Part shown: piece after piece, positions 45,302-53,549 of the stretch
How the letters are laid out: each line of letters starts with the position of its first letter
Position numbering within the stretch: position 1 is the stretch's first letter
Source: Sulfitobacter sp. HNIBRBA3233
Lineage (GTDB): Bacteria; Pseudomonadota; Alphaproteobacteria; Rhodobacterales; Rhodobacteraceae
DNA length: 64,000 nucleotides
NCBI RefSeq assembly: GCF_040149665.1
Contig: NZ_JBEFLP010000001.1
Span: 1,302,001-1,366,000 of the forward strand
Direction: 5' to 3'
Position numbers and translations under genes: made by a program
The notes under the pieces: model-generated
What the model was told of the DNA's origin: nothing
Seen by the model: the letters and a program-made list of their open reading frames with translations, nothing else
Databases searched by the model: none

Positions 45302-45889
45302 TCAGGCGGCCCCCACCGCCCGACGCACCATTTCGCCGTATTGCGACGTCACCTGATCCAGTGACAGCCGCCCGCCCTCGCGGAACCACGTATTCACCCC
45401 GGTCAACATGGCGATGATGGCAAGGGTCGCGATCTTCGTGTCGGTCACCCGAAATGCCCCGCTTTGCACGCCCGCGCGCAGGATCTGCTCGAGCCCGTCC
45501 TCATAGGTCCGGCGCAGCGCCTCGATCCGTGCGAAATTCTCGGCGCTGAGATTGCGCAGTTCCATATAGGCGATGAACACCGCATCGGGCCGCGCCGCAT
45601 GAAAGCGGATATGAAACGACACGAATGCGTCCAGCCTCTCCGACGGCGGCGCTTTCGGGTCGTCCTCGACCGCGGCCAGCAGATCCTGAAGATGGCTCTC
45701 CATCAGATCGAAAAGCAATGTCTGCTTGTCGGGTGTGTAGTTATAGAGCGCGCCGGCCTGCACGCCGACCTCGGCCGCGATGGCGCGCATGGACACGGCC
45801 GCATAGCCGCCTTCGGCAAAGAGCCGCTGCGCGACCTCTCGCACTCTGGGGCCAGTGATATCGGAATGGGAACCTGCTGTGCGCGCCAT
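45302..45889 (-). CDS. TetR family transcriptional regulator
   Basis: A 195-residue TetR. The helix-turn-helix is QRLFAEGGYAAVSMRAIAAEVGVQAGALYNYTPDKQTLL (residues about 23-60). The C-terminal ligand domain resembles the branch that senses acyl-CoA or related compounds. Start ATG 45889. A perfect palindrome TGAACG-CC-CGTTCA lies 12 bases upstream and is the likely autoregulatory operator; the lipoprotein gene on the other side could be controlled from the same site. Confidence 0.88.
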   Translation of the reverse strand: MARTAGSHSDITGPRVREVAQRLFAEGGYAAVSMRAIAAEVGVQAGALYNYTPDKQTLLFDLMESHLQDLLAAVEDDPKAPPSERLDAFVSFHIRFHAARPDAVFIAYMELRNLSAENFARIEALRRTYEDGLEQILRAGVQSGAFRVTDTKIATLAIIAMLTGVNTWFREGGRLSLDQVTSQYGEMVRRAVGAA

Positions 45890-45901
45890 GGGGCAATTAT
45901 C

Positions 45902-45915
45902 TGAACGCCCGTTCA
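45902..45915. promoter_or_regulatory. Palindromic TetR operator candidate
   Basis: TGAACGCCCGTTCA, two perfect 6-bp half-sites with a CC centre, lies between the divergent TetR and lipoprotein genes, 12 bases from the TetR start codon. Its form is that of operators bound by acyl-CoA-type TetR regulators. Confidence 0.7.
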
Positions 45916-45967
45916 AAAGTAAAGGCCGTGCTTGCGCGCCCGCCCCGCGCTGGTGCAGAACAGTGCC

Positions 45968-46264
45968 ATGAGATCGCAGCACCTCTTCCTTGCGTTATGC
46001 CTGGCCCTGCCGCTGGTGGCCGGATGCACGACCTTTCCCGCGCTCGACCGCACCATCACCCCCGCGCTAGAGGCCGCCCCCTACCCCGAGCTTGTGCCAC
46101 TGGGGCCGGTTCTGGCGCGCGCGCAGGCCGAGGGAGTGGCGCCAGAGCGGGCGAATGCCGCGCTCGACCGCCGGATCGCCGCTTTGCGCGCCCGTGCTGC
46201 GGGGCTGCGCGGCTCCGTTCTCAGCGGTCGCGAGCGGCAGCGTCTGGCGCAGGGTCTGCAATAG
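45968..46264 (+). CDS. Small lipoprotein
   Basis: A 98-residue lipoprotein: signal FLALCLALPLVAGC with lipobox LVAGC (Cys near residue 19), then TTFPALDRTITPAL and an Arg/Ala-rich helix (RANAALDRRIAALRARAAGL). No known domain. It is divergent from the TetR gene and lies 91 bases upstream of hom on the same strand. Start at ATG 45968, just before the signal peptide. Confidence 0.8.
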   Translation: MRSQHLFLALCLALPLVAGCTTFPALDRTITPALEAAPYPELVPLGPVLARAQAEGVAPERANAALDRRIAALRARAAGLRGSVLSGRERQRLAQGLQ

Positions 46265-46355
46265 CCGCTCTTGACGGTCGACGATGCGTTGCGCGGGCCT
46301 GCGGATCGCGATACATCGCCCGACAACAGATTTCTCGCAGGAAGGACCGCCATCC

Positions 46356-47642
46356 ATGTCACAGCCTCTTCGCCTCGGAATTGCGGGTTTGGGTACCGTC
46401 GGAGTGGGCGTCGTGCAGATACTGCGCAAGCAGGCGAAGCTGCTGCAGGCGCGCACGGGACGCGAGATCGTGATCTCAGCGGTCAGCGCCCGGGACCGCA
46501 CAAAGGACCGCGGCGTGACCCTGTCGTCCTACGCCTGGGAAGACGACCCCGTAGCGCTGGCCAAACGCGACGATGTTGACGTTTTCGTCGAACTTATCGG
46601 CGGCGAGGACGGCCCCGCGAAAGACGCCTGCGAAGCGGCGCTTGCGCTTGGCAAGGATGTGGTCACGGCGAACAAGGCGATGCTGGCCATGCACGGCCAG
46701 TCCCTCGCCGAAACGGCAGAAGAGCGCGGCTGCGTCATCAAGTACGAAGCCGCGGTCGCGGGCGGTATTCCGGTGATCAAGACCCTGTCAGAAGCCTTGG
46801 CGGGCAACGAGATCACCCGCGTCATGGGCGTGATGAACGGATCGTGCAACTATATGCTGACCCGCATGGAAGACGCGGGCCTGACCTATGCCGAAGTCTT
46901 TGCCGAGGCCGACGGTCTGGGGTATCTCGAGGCCGATCCGCAGCTTGACGTGGGCGGCATCGATGCGGCGCACAAGCTGGCGATCCTGTCCTCGCTGGCC
47001 TTTGGCACCAAGGTGAACTTCGCGGGCATCGAACTGGAGGGGATCGAGCGCGTCTCGATCGAGGACATCACCGCCGCCGCCGACATGGGCTACAAGATCA
47101 AGCTGCTGGGCGTGGCGCAGATGACCGGTCGCGGCCTCGAGCAGCGTATGCAGCCCTGCCTTGTCCCCGAAACGTCGCCGCTGGGCCAGCTTCAGGGGGG
47201 CACGAACATGATCGTCCTCGAGGGCGATTCCGTGGGCCAGATCGTGCTGCGCGGCCCGGGCGCCGGTGCAGGACCGACCGCCTCCGCCGTGCTGAGCGAT
47301 ATCTGCGATATCGCGCGCGGTGTGCGCGGCCCCGTATTCGGTCAGGCGGCGACAAAGCTGGAGGACGCGACACCGGCGCTGAGCAAACGCCCCGCCGCCT
47401 ACTACCTGCGCATGGCGCTCAAGGACAAACCGGGCGCATTGGCCAAGGTGGCGGCAGTGCTGGGCGAAGCAGGTGTCTCCATCGACCGCATGCGCCAGTA
47501 CGCCCACGCGGACGACCACGCGCCCGTCCTGATCGTGACGCACAAGATCACCCGTTCCGATCTGGACCACGCGCTGTCGGCCATGGCGACGACGAATGTG
47601 GTCGCCGCCGACCCCGTCGCCCTGCGCATCGAAGAGGTCTGA
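46356..47642 (+). CDS. hom: Homoserine dehydrogenase
   Basis: A 428-residue enzyme reducing aspartate semialdehyde to homoserine on the way to threonine and methionine. NAD(P) motif GIAGLGTVGVGVVQIL at the N-terminus, catalytic region NKAMLAMHG and GSCNYMLTRMEDAGLTYAEV, GYLEADPQLDVGGIDAAHKL, and a C-terminal ACT domain (LKDKPGALAKVAAVLGEAGV) for feedback by threonine. No riboswitch seen upstream. recJ follows after 50 bases. Confidence 0.95.
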   Translation: MSQPLRLGIAGLGTVGVGVVQILRKQAKLLQARTGREIVISAVSARDRTKDRGVTLSSYAWEDDPVALAKRDDVDVFVELIGGEDGPAKDACEAALALGKDVVTANKAMLAMHGQSLAETAEERGCVIKYEAAVAGGIPVIKTLSEALAGNEITRVMGVMNGSCNYMLTRMEDAGLTYAEVFAEADGLGYLEADPQLDVGGIDAAHKLAILSSLAFGTKVNFAGIELEGIERVSIEDITAAADMGYKIKLLGVAQMTGRGLEQRMQPCLVPETSPLGQLQGGTNMIVLEGDSVGQIVLRGPGAGAGPTASAVLSDICDIARGVRGPVFGQAATKLEDATPALSKRPAAYYLRMALKDKPGALAKVAAVLGEAGVSIDRMRQYAHADDHAPVLIVTHKITRSDLDHALSAMATTNVVAADPVALRIEEV

Positions 47643-47692
47643 CCGGCGGCGGCGCGGCCGTTGCCCACCCTACCCGGAAAGAGGCGAATTTG

Positions 47693-49432
47693 ATGAGCTT
47701 TCTTGGCGTCGAGGCATCACTGACGGGGCGGCGCTGGGTCGGACCGGGCGTGGAAGTCTCCCGCGCTGCCGAGGCGCTGCACCAACAGAGCGGGCTGCCC
47801 ATGCCGGTCTGTCAGGTTCTCGCCCGGCGCGGCGTCCCCGCCGAAGAAGCGCAATCGTTTCTCGCCCCGTCCTTGCGCGATCTGCTGCCCGATCCGCGCA
47901 GCCTGCGCGACATGGAACGCGCGGCAGAGCGGTTTCTGGCTGCGGTCCGAAACCGCGAGCGGATCGCGATATTCGCCGATTATGACGTGGACGGAGGCAG
48001 TTCCGCCGCCCTGCTGATCATCTGGCTGCGTGAGATGGGCGCGCGGGCAACGCTCTATGTGCCCGACCGGATTGACGAAGGCTACGGCCCCAACGACGAG
48101 GCGATGTCCGCACTCGCCGCCGAGCACGATCTGATCATCTGCGTCGATTGCGGCACCCTGTCCCACGGGCCGATCGCGGCGGCCAAGGGTGCGGATGTGA
48201 TCGTGCTGGATCACCATCTTGCGGGCGAAACCCTGCCAGAGTGCTGTGCGGTCGTGAACCCCAACCGGCAGGACGAGGACGGCGCGCTTGCGCATCTGTG
48301 CGCAGCGGCGGTGGTGTTCCTGATGCTGGTCGAAGCAGGACGGCAACTGCGCGCGGCGGGCACCAAGGGCCCGGACCTGATGGCGCTTCTCGATCTGGTG
48401 GCGCTGGCGACCGTTGCCGATGTGGCGTCGCTTTCGGGGGTCAACCGTGCCTTCGTGCGTCAGGGCCTGCGTGTAATGGCCCGGCGCGAACGGCCCGGCC
48501 TTGCCGCGCTGGCCGATGTGGCACGAATGGATACCACGCCCGCAGCCTATCACCTTGGCTTTCTTCTGGGCCCTCGCATCAACGCAGGCGGGCGCGTGGG
48601 CAAGGCGGACCTCGGCGCGCGCCTGCTGGCCACCGATGATCCGCACGAAGCCGCCGCGCTGGCCGAGCGGCTGGACACACTCAACAGCGAACGCCGCGAA
48701 GTGGAAAACGCGGTGCGCGCCGCCGCACTGGCGCAGGCCGAAGAGCGCGGCTTTGACCGCCCGTTGGTCTGGGCGGCGGGCGCGGGCTGGCATCCCGGCG
48801 TGGTTGGCATCGTCGCCTCGCGCCTGAAAGAAGCGTCCGGCCGCCCCGCAATCGTGATCGGCCTCGAAGACGGCATCGGCAAGGGGTCCGGCCGCTCGGT
48901 CAGCGGAATCGACCTCGGCGCCCCGATCCAGAGGCTGGCGCGCGAGGGGCTGTTGGTAAAGGGCGGCGGCCACAAGATGGCGGCGGGGCTGACGGTCGAC
49001 GAGGCAAAACTCGACGCCGCGATGGCACGGCTGTCCGAATTGCTGGAGAAACAGGGCGCACATCTGCTGGGCCCTTCCGATCTTCGGGTAGAGGGGCTGT
49101 TGATGCCCGGTGCCGCCAGCGTCGAGTTGACCGAGCAGATCGAGGCCGCAGGCCCATTCGGCGCCGGTGCCGCCGCGCCCCGCTATGTTTTTTCCGACAT
49201 GCGCCTTTTCTCTGCCCGCCGCGTCGGGGAAAGCCATCTCAAGATCAGCTTTGGCGACGGGATTGGCCCCAAGCTCGATGCGATCTGCTTCGGCGCCTTC
49301 GATACCGCCCTCGGACCGGCGCTGGAATCGCACGGCGGCGCACGGTTTCACCTTGCCGGGCGGCTCGACATCAACACGTGGCAGGGCCGGCAAAGCGTGC
49401 AGCTGCGGCTCGAAGACGCAGCTCCTGTCTGA
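47693..49432 (+). CDS. recJ: Single-stranded-DNA exonuclease RecJ
   Basis: A 579-residue DHH-family 5'-3' exonuclease. Motifs: FADYDVDGGSSAALL (Asp96, Asp98), DCGTLSHGP and DHHLAGE (173-175), then the DHHA1 domain with GGGHKMAAGL near residue 420 and a C-terminal OB fold. RecJ acts in mismatch and recombination repair. Start ATG 47693; a TTG three bases upstream is unlikely. In many relatives glpX sits between hom and recJ; here it is absent. Confidence 0.94.
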   Translation: MSFLGVEASLTGRRWVGPGVEVSRAAEALHQQSGLPMPVCQVLARRGVPAEEAQSFLAPSLRDLLPDPRSLRDMERAAERFLAAVRNRERIAIFADYDVDGGSSAALLIIWLREMGARATLYVPDRIDEGYGPNDEAMSALAAEHDLIICVDCGTLSHGPIAAAKGADVIVLDHHLAGETLPECCAVVNPNRQDEDGALAHLCAAAVVFLMLVEAGRQLRAAGTKGPDLMALLDLVALATVADVASLSGVNRAFVRQGLRVMARRERPGLAALADVARMDTTPAAYHLGFLLGPRINAGGRVGKADLGARLLATDDPHEAAALAERLDTLNSERREVENAVRAAALAQAEERGFDRPLVWAAGAGWHPGVVGIVASRLKEASGRPAIVIGLEDGIGKGSGRSVSGIDLGAPIQRLAREGLLVKGGGHKMAAGLTVDEAKLDAAMARLSELLEKQGAHLLGPSDLRVEGLLMPGAASVELTEQIEAAGPFGAGAAAPRYVFSDMRLFSARRVGESHLKISFGDGIGPKLDAICFGAFDTALGPALESHGGARFHLAGRLDINTWQGRQSVQLRLEDAAPV

Positions 49433-49464
49433 CGAAAAGAAATTCTGAAAAAACCGCAAAAAGC

Positions 49465-49492
49465 TTCTTGCGCCCGCCGGTCGGATTATTTA
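49465..49492 (+). promoter_or_regulatory. Possible promoter of tRNA-Glu
   Basis: TTCTTG (49465-49470), 16 bases, TATTTA (49487-49492) lie 21 bases upstream of the tRNA-Glu 5' end. Spacing fits a sigma-70 promoter; the -35 match is poor, so this is tentative. Confidence 0.35.
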
Positions 49493-49513
49493 GAGAAGCG
49501 CTCACGACAGAGT

Positions 49514-49588
49514 GGCCCGTTCGTCTATCGGTTAGGACGTCAGGTTTTCAACCTGAAAAGAGGGGTTCGACTCCCCTACGGGCTGCCA
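49514..49588 (+). tRNA. tRNA-Glu (TTC anticodon)
   Basis: A 75-nt cloverleaf with encoded CCA. Acceptor GGCCCGT pairs with ACGGGCT (one G-T), discriminator G; anticodon stem TCAGG/CCTGA with loop TTTTCAA and anticodon TTC at 49547-49549; T arm AGGGG-TTCGACT-CCCCT. It marks the left border of a 775-base gene-free stretch before the exopolysaccharide locus. Confidence 0.95.
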
Positions 49589-50363
49589 CTTCTCTCCAGA
49601 CCATTTCGCCTTATCCGTGAAACGCCTGAAGCGTATACTCTCCCCAAATACATCCAACGCAGAGCTGATCGGCCCGACCCGAAGGTCAAGCCCGCTCACG
49701 CCCTACCTATGCTTTCCAACAGATCGTTCGGGAACGCGGGAAAGCCGTGAGTGGATCCGCAGGCACGGCAACGGCTGTCGATGAAGTGACGCAGTTGCGG
49801 GGAAAATTCCACGGTAGCGGCGAAACGCCGGTATCGGATGACGGGCGAGTTGGCCTCCGCCGGTGCGGGCACTGGCGATTATTCATCTCTGTGGAAATGA
49901 CGCTGCGTCAACGATCCTCCGGATGCGCTGCGACTGTCTGACTTCAATTGACAATTTGGCCGAAATAAGGCATCAAAAAGAACAGCTTGATGTTCCTTTT
50001 CTAGCGATCTTTACGCGCTGAGTATTCCCCAAAAAACAAACCAAGCCTTTGAAACTATAGAAAATGTAAAACGTGCCTTGCGTATGGGCCGGAACGGTCG
50101 AAACAGTTTGTTTCGAAAATTCCCCCTCAATTGTGACCAAATTCTGTTATTCAGAAGGCGTGGCAGAGGCAGCGCTCGCATCTGCAACATTCTCCCGGAC
50201 CAGAGGACCGGAACGAACGAGAAGAACGGCGTCTCATGTGAGGCGCCGAAAAGTAACGAGTTGGCCGCCTGATCCCGACTGCCATCAGGAAACAGCGGCT
50301 TTTTGAGTATGGCGCACCCGTTGGTGTGACCGAGTAAAAGCAGAGCCCCGGGGGGTTTGAGAA
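49589..50363. other. 775-base gene-free stretch between tRNA-Glu and the EPS locus
   Basis: No coding region I can support. Short open frames occur on both strands but lack a plausible start site or a recognisable family. Roughly 49920-50200 is more AT-rich than the neighbourhood. It contains TTGACA at 49948-49953 inside a palindrome AATTG-A-CAATT (49946-49956), possibly a promoter with an operator for the exopolysaccharide genes, which would leave a leader of about 370 bases. No copy of the tRNA 3' end was seen, so no integration scar is evident. Confidence 0.5.
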
Positions 50364-51110
50364 ATGATGAAGTCCGATCCGGACCAGACAGGTTTCGTCG
50401 TGAGCCGCGCACTGTCTTTGCCGCTTGACCTGGAGGGCCGCCTTGCAATGGTGCGCACTGCCGAAGCCCTGCTCGAACCTGTCGGACAAGCCGGGCGGGC
50501 GTCTGCCTACCGTCTTTTCGGCAAGCGCGTTTTCGAGACGGTTCTGGTCCTTCTTGCGCTGCCGTTCTTCGTGCCTGTCATGGCGCTGTGCGCCATCGCC
50601 TTGTGGCTGGAGGGCGGCAATCCTTTCTACCGTCAGATCCGGCTGGGCCGGGGGGGCGATCGTTTCGCGATCCTCAAACTGCGCACGATGACACGCGATG
50701 CCGATGCGGTTCTGGAACAGTATCTGGCCGCGAACCCGGAAATGCGCCGCGAATGGGACGAGAAGCAAAAGCTTATCAACGATCCGCGTGTGACGCGGAT
50801 CGGATCGATCCTGCGCAAGACGTCTCTGGACGAGCTGCCGCAGCTGTGGAACGTGCTGACCGGCGAGATGAGCCTGATCGGCCCGCGCCCCATGATGCCC
50901 GACCAGCTGCCGATGTACGGCGACCCGACCCATTATTTCGCGCTGCGCCCCGGCATCACCGGTCTGTGGCAGGTGTCGGCCCGCAACGAAAACAGTTTTG
51001 GCTACCGCAACGAGGTCGACGCCGCCTACAGCCGCAGCCTGTCGCTGCGCAATGACATTGTCCTGATCTTCAAAACCGTGTGGGTGATGGCCCGCCGCAC
51101 CGGATGTTGA
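50364..51110 (+). CDS. Undecaprenyl-phosphate sugar-1-phosphate transferase (ExoY/WcaJ-like)
   Basis: A 248-residue priming glycosyltransferase that starts repeat-unit synthesis by moving a sugar-1-phosphate (galactose or glucose) to undecaprenyl phosphate. N-terminal helix (VFETVLVLLALPFFVPVMAL), then NPFYRQIRLGRGGDRFAILK, LRKTSLDELPQLWNVLTGEM, SLIGPRPMMPDQ and RPGITGLWQVSARN. The short length (ExoY type, one N-terminal membrane helix) fits. First gene of a unit with the ATPase and Wzz-like genes. Confidence 0.92.
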   Translation: MMKSDPDQTGFVVSRALSLPLDLEGRLAMVRTAEALLEPVGQAGRASAYRLFGKRVFETVLVLLALPFFVPVMALCAIALWLEGGNPFYRQIRLGRGGDRFAILKLRTMTRDADAVLEQYLAANPEMRREWDEKQKLINDPRVTRIGSILRKTSLDELPQLWNVLTGEMSLIGPRPMMPDQLPMYGDPTHYFALRPGITGLWQVSARNENSFGYRNEVDAAYSRSLSLRNDIVLIFKTVWVMARRTGC

Positions 51111-51155
51111 TGGCCCGATCTTTGATAAACCCCTTGCATTGCCTATATTCCGGTT

Positions 51156-52103
51156 ATGCCCAAGACCCGAAAGCCTGAGCCCATGAAGGACACCTTCACA
51201 TCTTCGCTGTCACAGGCGACGGACAGGATGCTGCCCTCTGACGGCAGCTTTACGCGGCCGCGCCGGTTTTCCGACCTGGCAGAATCCGACTTGGCAGAAG
51301 AGGTCACGGATGCAGATATCGTGATCGAGGATCTGGCAGAGCCCTTTCCGAGCCCCGCAACAACGCGCGGCCGTGCCCTGCCACAGGTTCAGACCGATCT
51401 GTGGCCCCTGCTGCACCAGCAGGAACCGGGCAAGGACCAGCATATTCTGCCCGGAAGCCAGGCCGAGGAGGATTTCCGCGAAACTGACGTATCGCGGGCC
51501 TTCGATCTGCTTCGCACGCGGTTGCGCCAGACGGTCAAGCAGCACGGCTGGACCAATATCGGTGTGGTATCGCCCACCGGCGGATGCGGAAACACCTTCA
51601 CCGCCGCCAATCTTGCGGCCAGCCTTGCGCGGATCCCGTCCTCGCGGATCGTGCTGATGGATATGAACATGCGCGCGCCCGGCCTTGCAGCGGCGCTGGA
51701 CATGGATGCGTCGGCGGCGGCGGACCTGTGCGATTTTCTGGCCGGTGACGTGGCGATCAGCGACTACCTCTTGCGCGCGTCGGACAGTCTTGCGGTTGGC
51801 CTGAACGCCCAGGTCCAGCCCGATGCCGCGGAGATCCTTCAGGATCCAGCGACACTGGACAGCATTGCGCATATGCAGTCGGCGCTGAAGCCCGACATGG
51901 TCATCTACGACCTGCCGCCCCTGCTCTGCCACGACGACGCGTCGGCGTTCCTGCCCCAACTCGACGGCGTGTTGCTGGTGTCGGACGGGACGCAGACCAT
52001 GGCAAAACACCTCAAGGAATGCGAACGTATCCTCGAAGGCCAGACCGCGCTGCTCGGCGTCATCCTGAACCGCGCGCGTGCGTCGAGCATTGAACGTTTC
52101 TAG
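51156..52103 (+). CDS. BY-kinase/CpsD-like ATPase of exopolysaccharide synthesis, degenerate P-loop
   Basis: A 315-residue ParA/MinD-fold protein like CpsD/CapB. A long acidic, low-complexity N-terminus (1-110) precedes the domain. The Walker A reads TGGCGNTFTA with Asn146 where Lys is normal; Walker A' reads VLMDMNMRAP with Asn171 in place of the second Asp; Walker B IYDLPPLLC is intact. No Tyr-rich C-terminal tail is present. It probably partners the Wzz-like protein but may not be an active kinase. Start uncertain: ATGs at 51156 and 51183. Confidence 0.82.
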   Translation: MPKTRKPEPMKDTFTSSLSQATDRMLPSDGSFTRPRRFSDLAESDLAEEVTDADIVIEDLAEPFPSPATTRGRALPQVQTDLWPLLHQQEPGKDQHILPGSQAEEDFRETDVSRAFDLLRTRLRQTVKQHGWTNIGVVSPTGGCGNTFTAANLAASLARIPSSRIVLMDMNMRAPGLAAALDMDASAAADLCDFLAGDVAISDYLLRASDSLAVGLNAQVQPDAAEILQDPATLDSIAHMQSALKPDMVIYDLPPLLCHDDASAFLPQLDGVLLVSDGTQTMAKHLKECERILEGQTALLGVILNRARASSIERF

Positions 52104-52234
52104 GCGTCTGTTGCCGCTTTGTCGCGGTTGTGGTTTGCAGTCATAGTATCGCCTGATTTCCACGGTATCCGCCCATTCTGCCGCACGGACGCAGATCCGT
52201 AGAACGGCAAGGGCAGGACGGAGCGAGGCACCTT

Positions 52235-53533
52235 ATGGGTCCGATTTACACATGGCAGGATTTCCTGGACATGATCCGGCGTCGGCTGGGTCTGATCGCG
52301 TTCGTGGTTATCGCGGGATGTATCGCGTCGCTCTATTGGGCGTCCAGCTATGTGCATGTCTACAGATCGTCCGAGGTTATTCAGGTCGAACAGCCTAAGA
52401 TCGACGACGAACTGGCCCCCTCGACCGTGGGCGCCTCTTCGGCGCGGCGCCTGCAACTGATCGAACAGAAGCTGATGGCGCGCGCAAACCTTCAGAACAT
52501 GATCGACAAATACGGCCTGTTCTCCAACCTCGAAGCGCTGCGCCCCAGTGAAAAGGTCAATCTGCTGCGGCAATCGGTTTCGATCACCGGCGTGGCTGCC
52601 GCGCGCGAGGGATTTGCCGACGATGGCACCATTTCGGTCCTGACCATCACGGTCGATCTTGAGGATCCGGTCATCGCCCGTGATGTGGCCCATGACTTCG
52701 CCGAAAGAACCCGCGCGCTGATGCGCGAACAGCGTCAGGAACAGACCGCCGCCACCCTTGCCTTTTTCGAACGGCAGGAAGAACAGATCCTCACGGCACT
52801 CGCAGCCCTCGAAAACGAGATCGAAACCTTCCGCAAGGACAACGACATCACCGTCGAGGGCGGGCTGCAATTTCGCCTGACCGAGATCGGCCAGCTCAAC
52901 GAAAGCATTCTGGAACTCGACCGCGGGATCATCGCGGCCCAGCTTGCGCGCACGCAAATCGACCGCAGCGCGCGCCAGTCCACGATCGAACGCGCCGAGC
53001 GTGATATCGACACGCAGCTTGCCACGCTGACAGAACAGCGCAGCCTTCTGACCGAACGCCGCGACGCGCTGCGCGCCAGCGTCCAGAGCTCGCCCGAAAC
53101 GCAGCGACAGCTTGACGCCTTCGAGCGCCGCCGCGAGCAGCTTCAGGCGCAGCTCGAAACGATCTCGGCGCGTCGGAGCGACGCCGAAGTAGGCGCGACG
53201 CTGGAAGCGGCATCGCAGGGCGAGCGGCTGACGACGCTGGAAGAGGCGCAGGTGCCCGATTATCCGATCACCATGAGCCGCAAGAAGCGCGCGATACTGG
53301 GCGGCGGCGCATCTGTGGCGCTGGCGATCATGCTGGCGTGGCTGCTGGAATTGCGCCGCCCCGTGATCCGCTCTGCCCGCCAGATGGAGCGGGAGACCGG
53401 CGTGACGCCGGTGGTATCCATCCCCGAACTCGAAGCGAAATTCGGCAGTTCGAAATGGCGCCAGCGCCGCGAGAAGCGCCGTGCGGCAGGCAAGGCCGGA
53501 CGCGCAGCGCGCATCGCCCGGCAGACGTCCTAG
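52235..53533 (+). CDS. Wzz/GumC-type polysaccharide co-polymerase
   Basis: A 432-residue inner-membrane chain-length or export co-factor. Helix one at about residues 21-40 (GLIAFVVIAGCIASLYW), a long periplasmic coiled coil (about 150-340), a PxxP-like motif (QVPDYPITMSRKKRAIL) and helix two at about 347-366. The cytoplasmic tail is very basic (KWRQRREKRRAAGKAGRAAR) and could contact the ATPase. GGAGCGAGG precedes the start. Confidence 0.88.
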   Translation: MGPIYTWQDFLDMIRRRLGLIAFVVIAGCIASLYWASSYVHVYRSSEVIQVEQPKIDDELAPSTVGASSARRLQLIEQKLMARANLQNMIDKYGLFSNLEALRPSEKVNLLRQSVSITGVAAAREGFADDGTISVLTITVDLEDPVIARDVAHDFAERTRALMREQRQEQTAATLAFFERQEEQILTALAALENEIETFRKDNDITVEGGLQFRLTEIGQLNESILELDRGIIAAQLARTQIDRSARQSTIERAERDIDTQLATLTEQRSLLTERRDALRASVQSSPETQRQLDAFERRREQLQAQLETISARRSDAEVGATLEAASQGERLTTLEEAQVPDYPITMSRKKRAILGGGASVALAIMLAWLLELRRPVIRSARQMERETGVTPVVSIPELEAKFGSSKWRQRREKRRAAGKAGRAARIARQTS

Positions 53534-53549
53534 ACCGCCGTCAAGTCCA

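Noticed and set aside
49747..49941. 64-codon frame in the gap after tRNA-Glu
   Set aside because: No ribosome site or family; not distinguishable from chance.
50211..50230. Repeated GAAC words near 50211 as a second SOS box
   Set aside because: The spacings are 5 and 9 bases, not 7.
50011..50448. Minus-strand open frame of 145 codons before the priming transferase
   Set aside because: It runs into the coding start of the sugar transferase on the other strand, has no ribosome site, and the composition is not protein-like.
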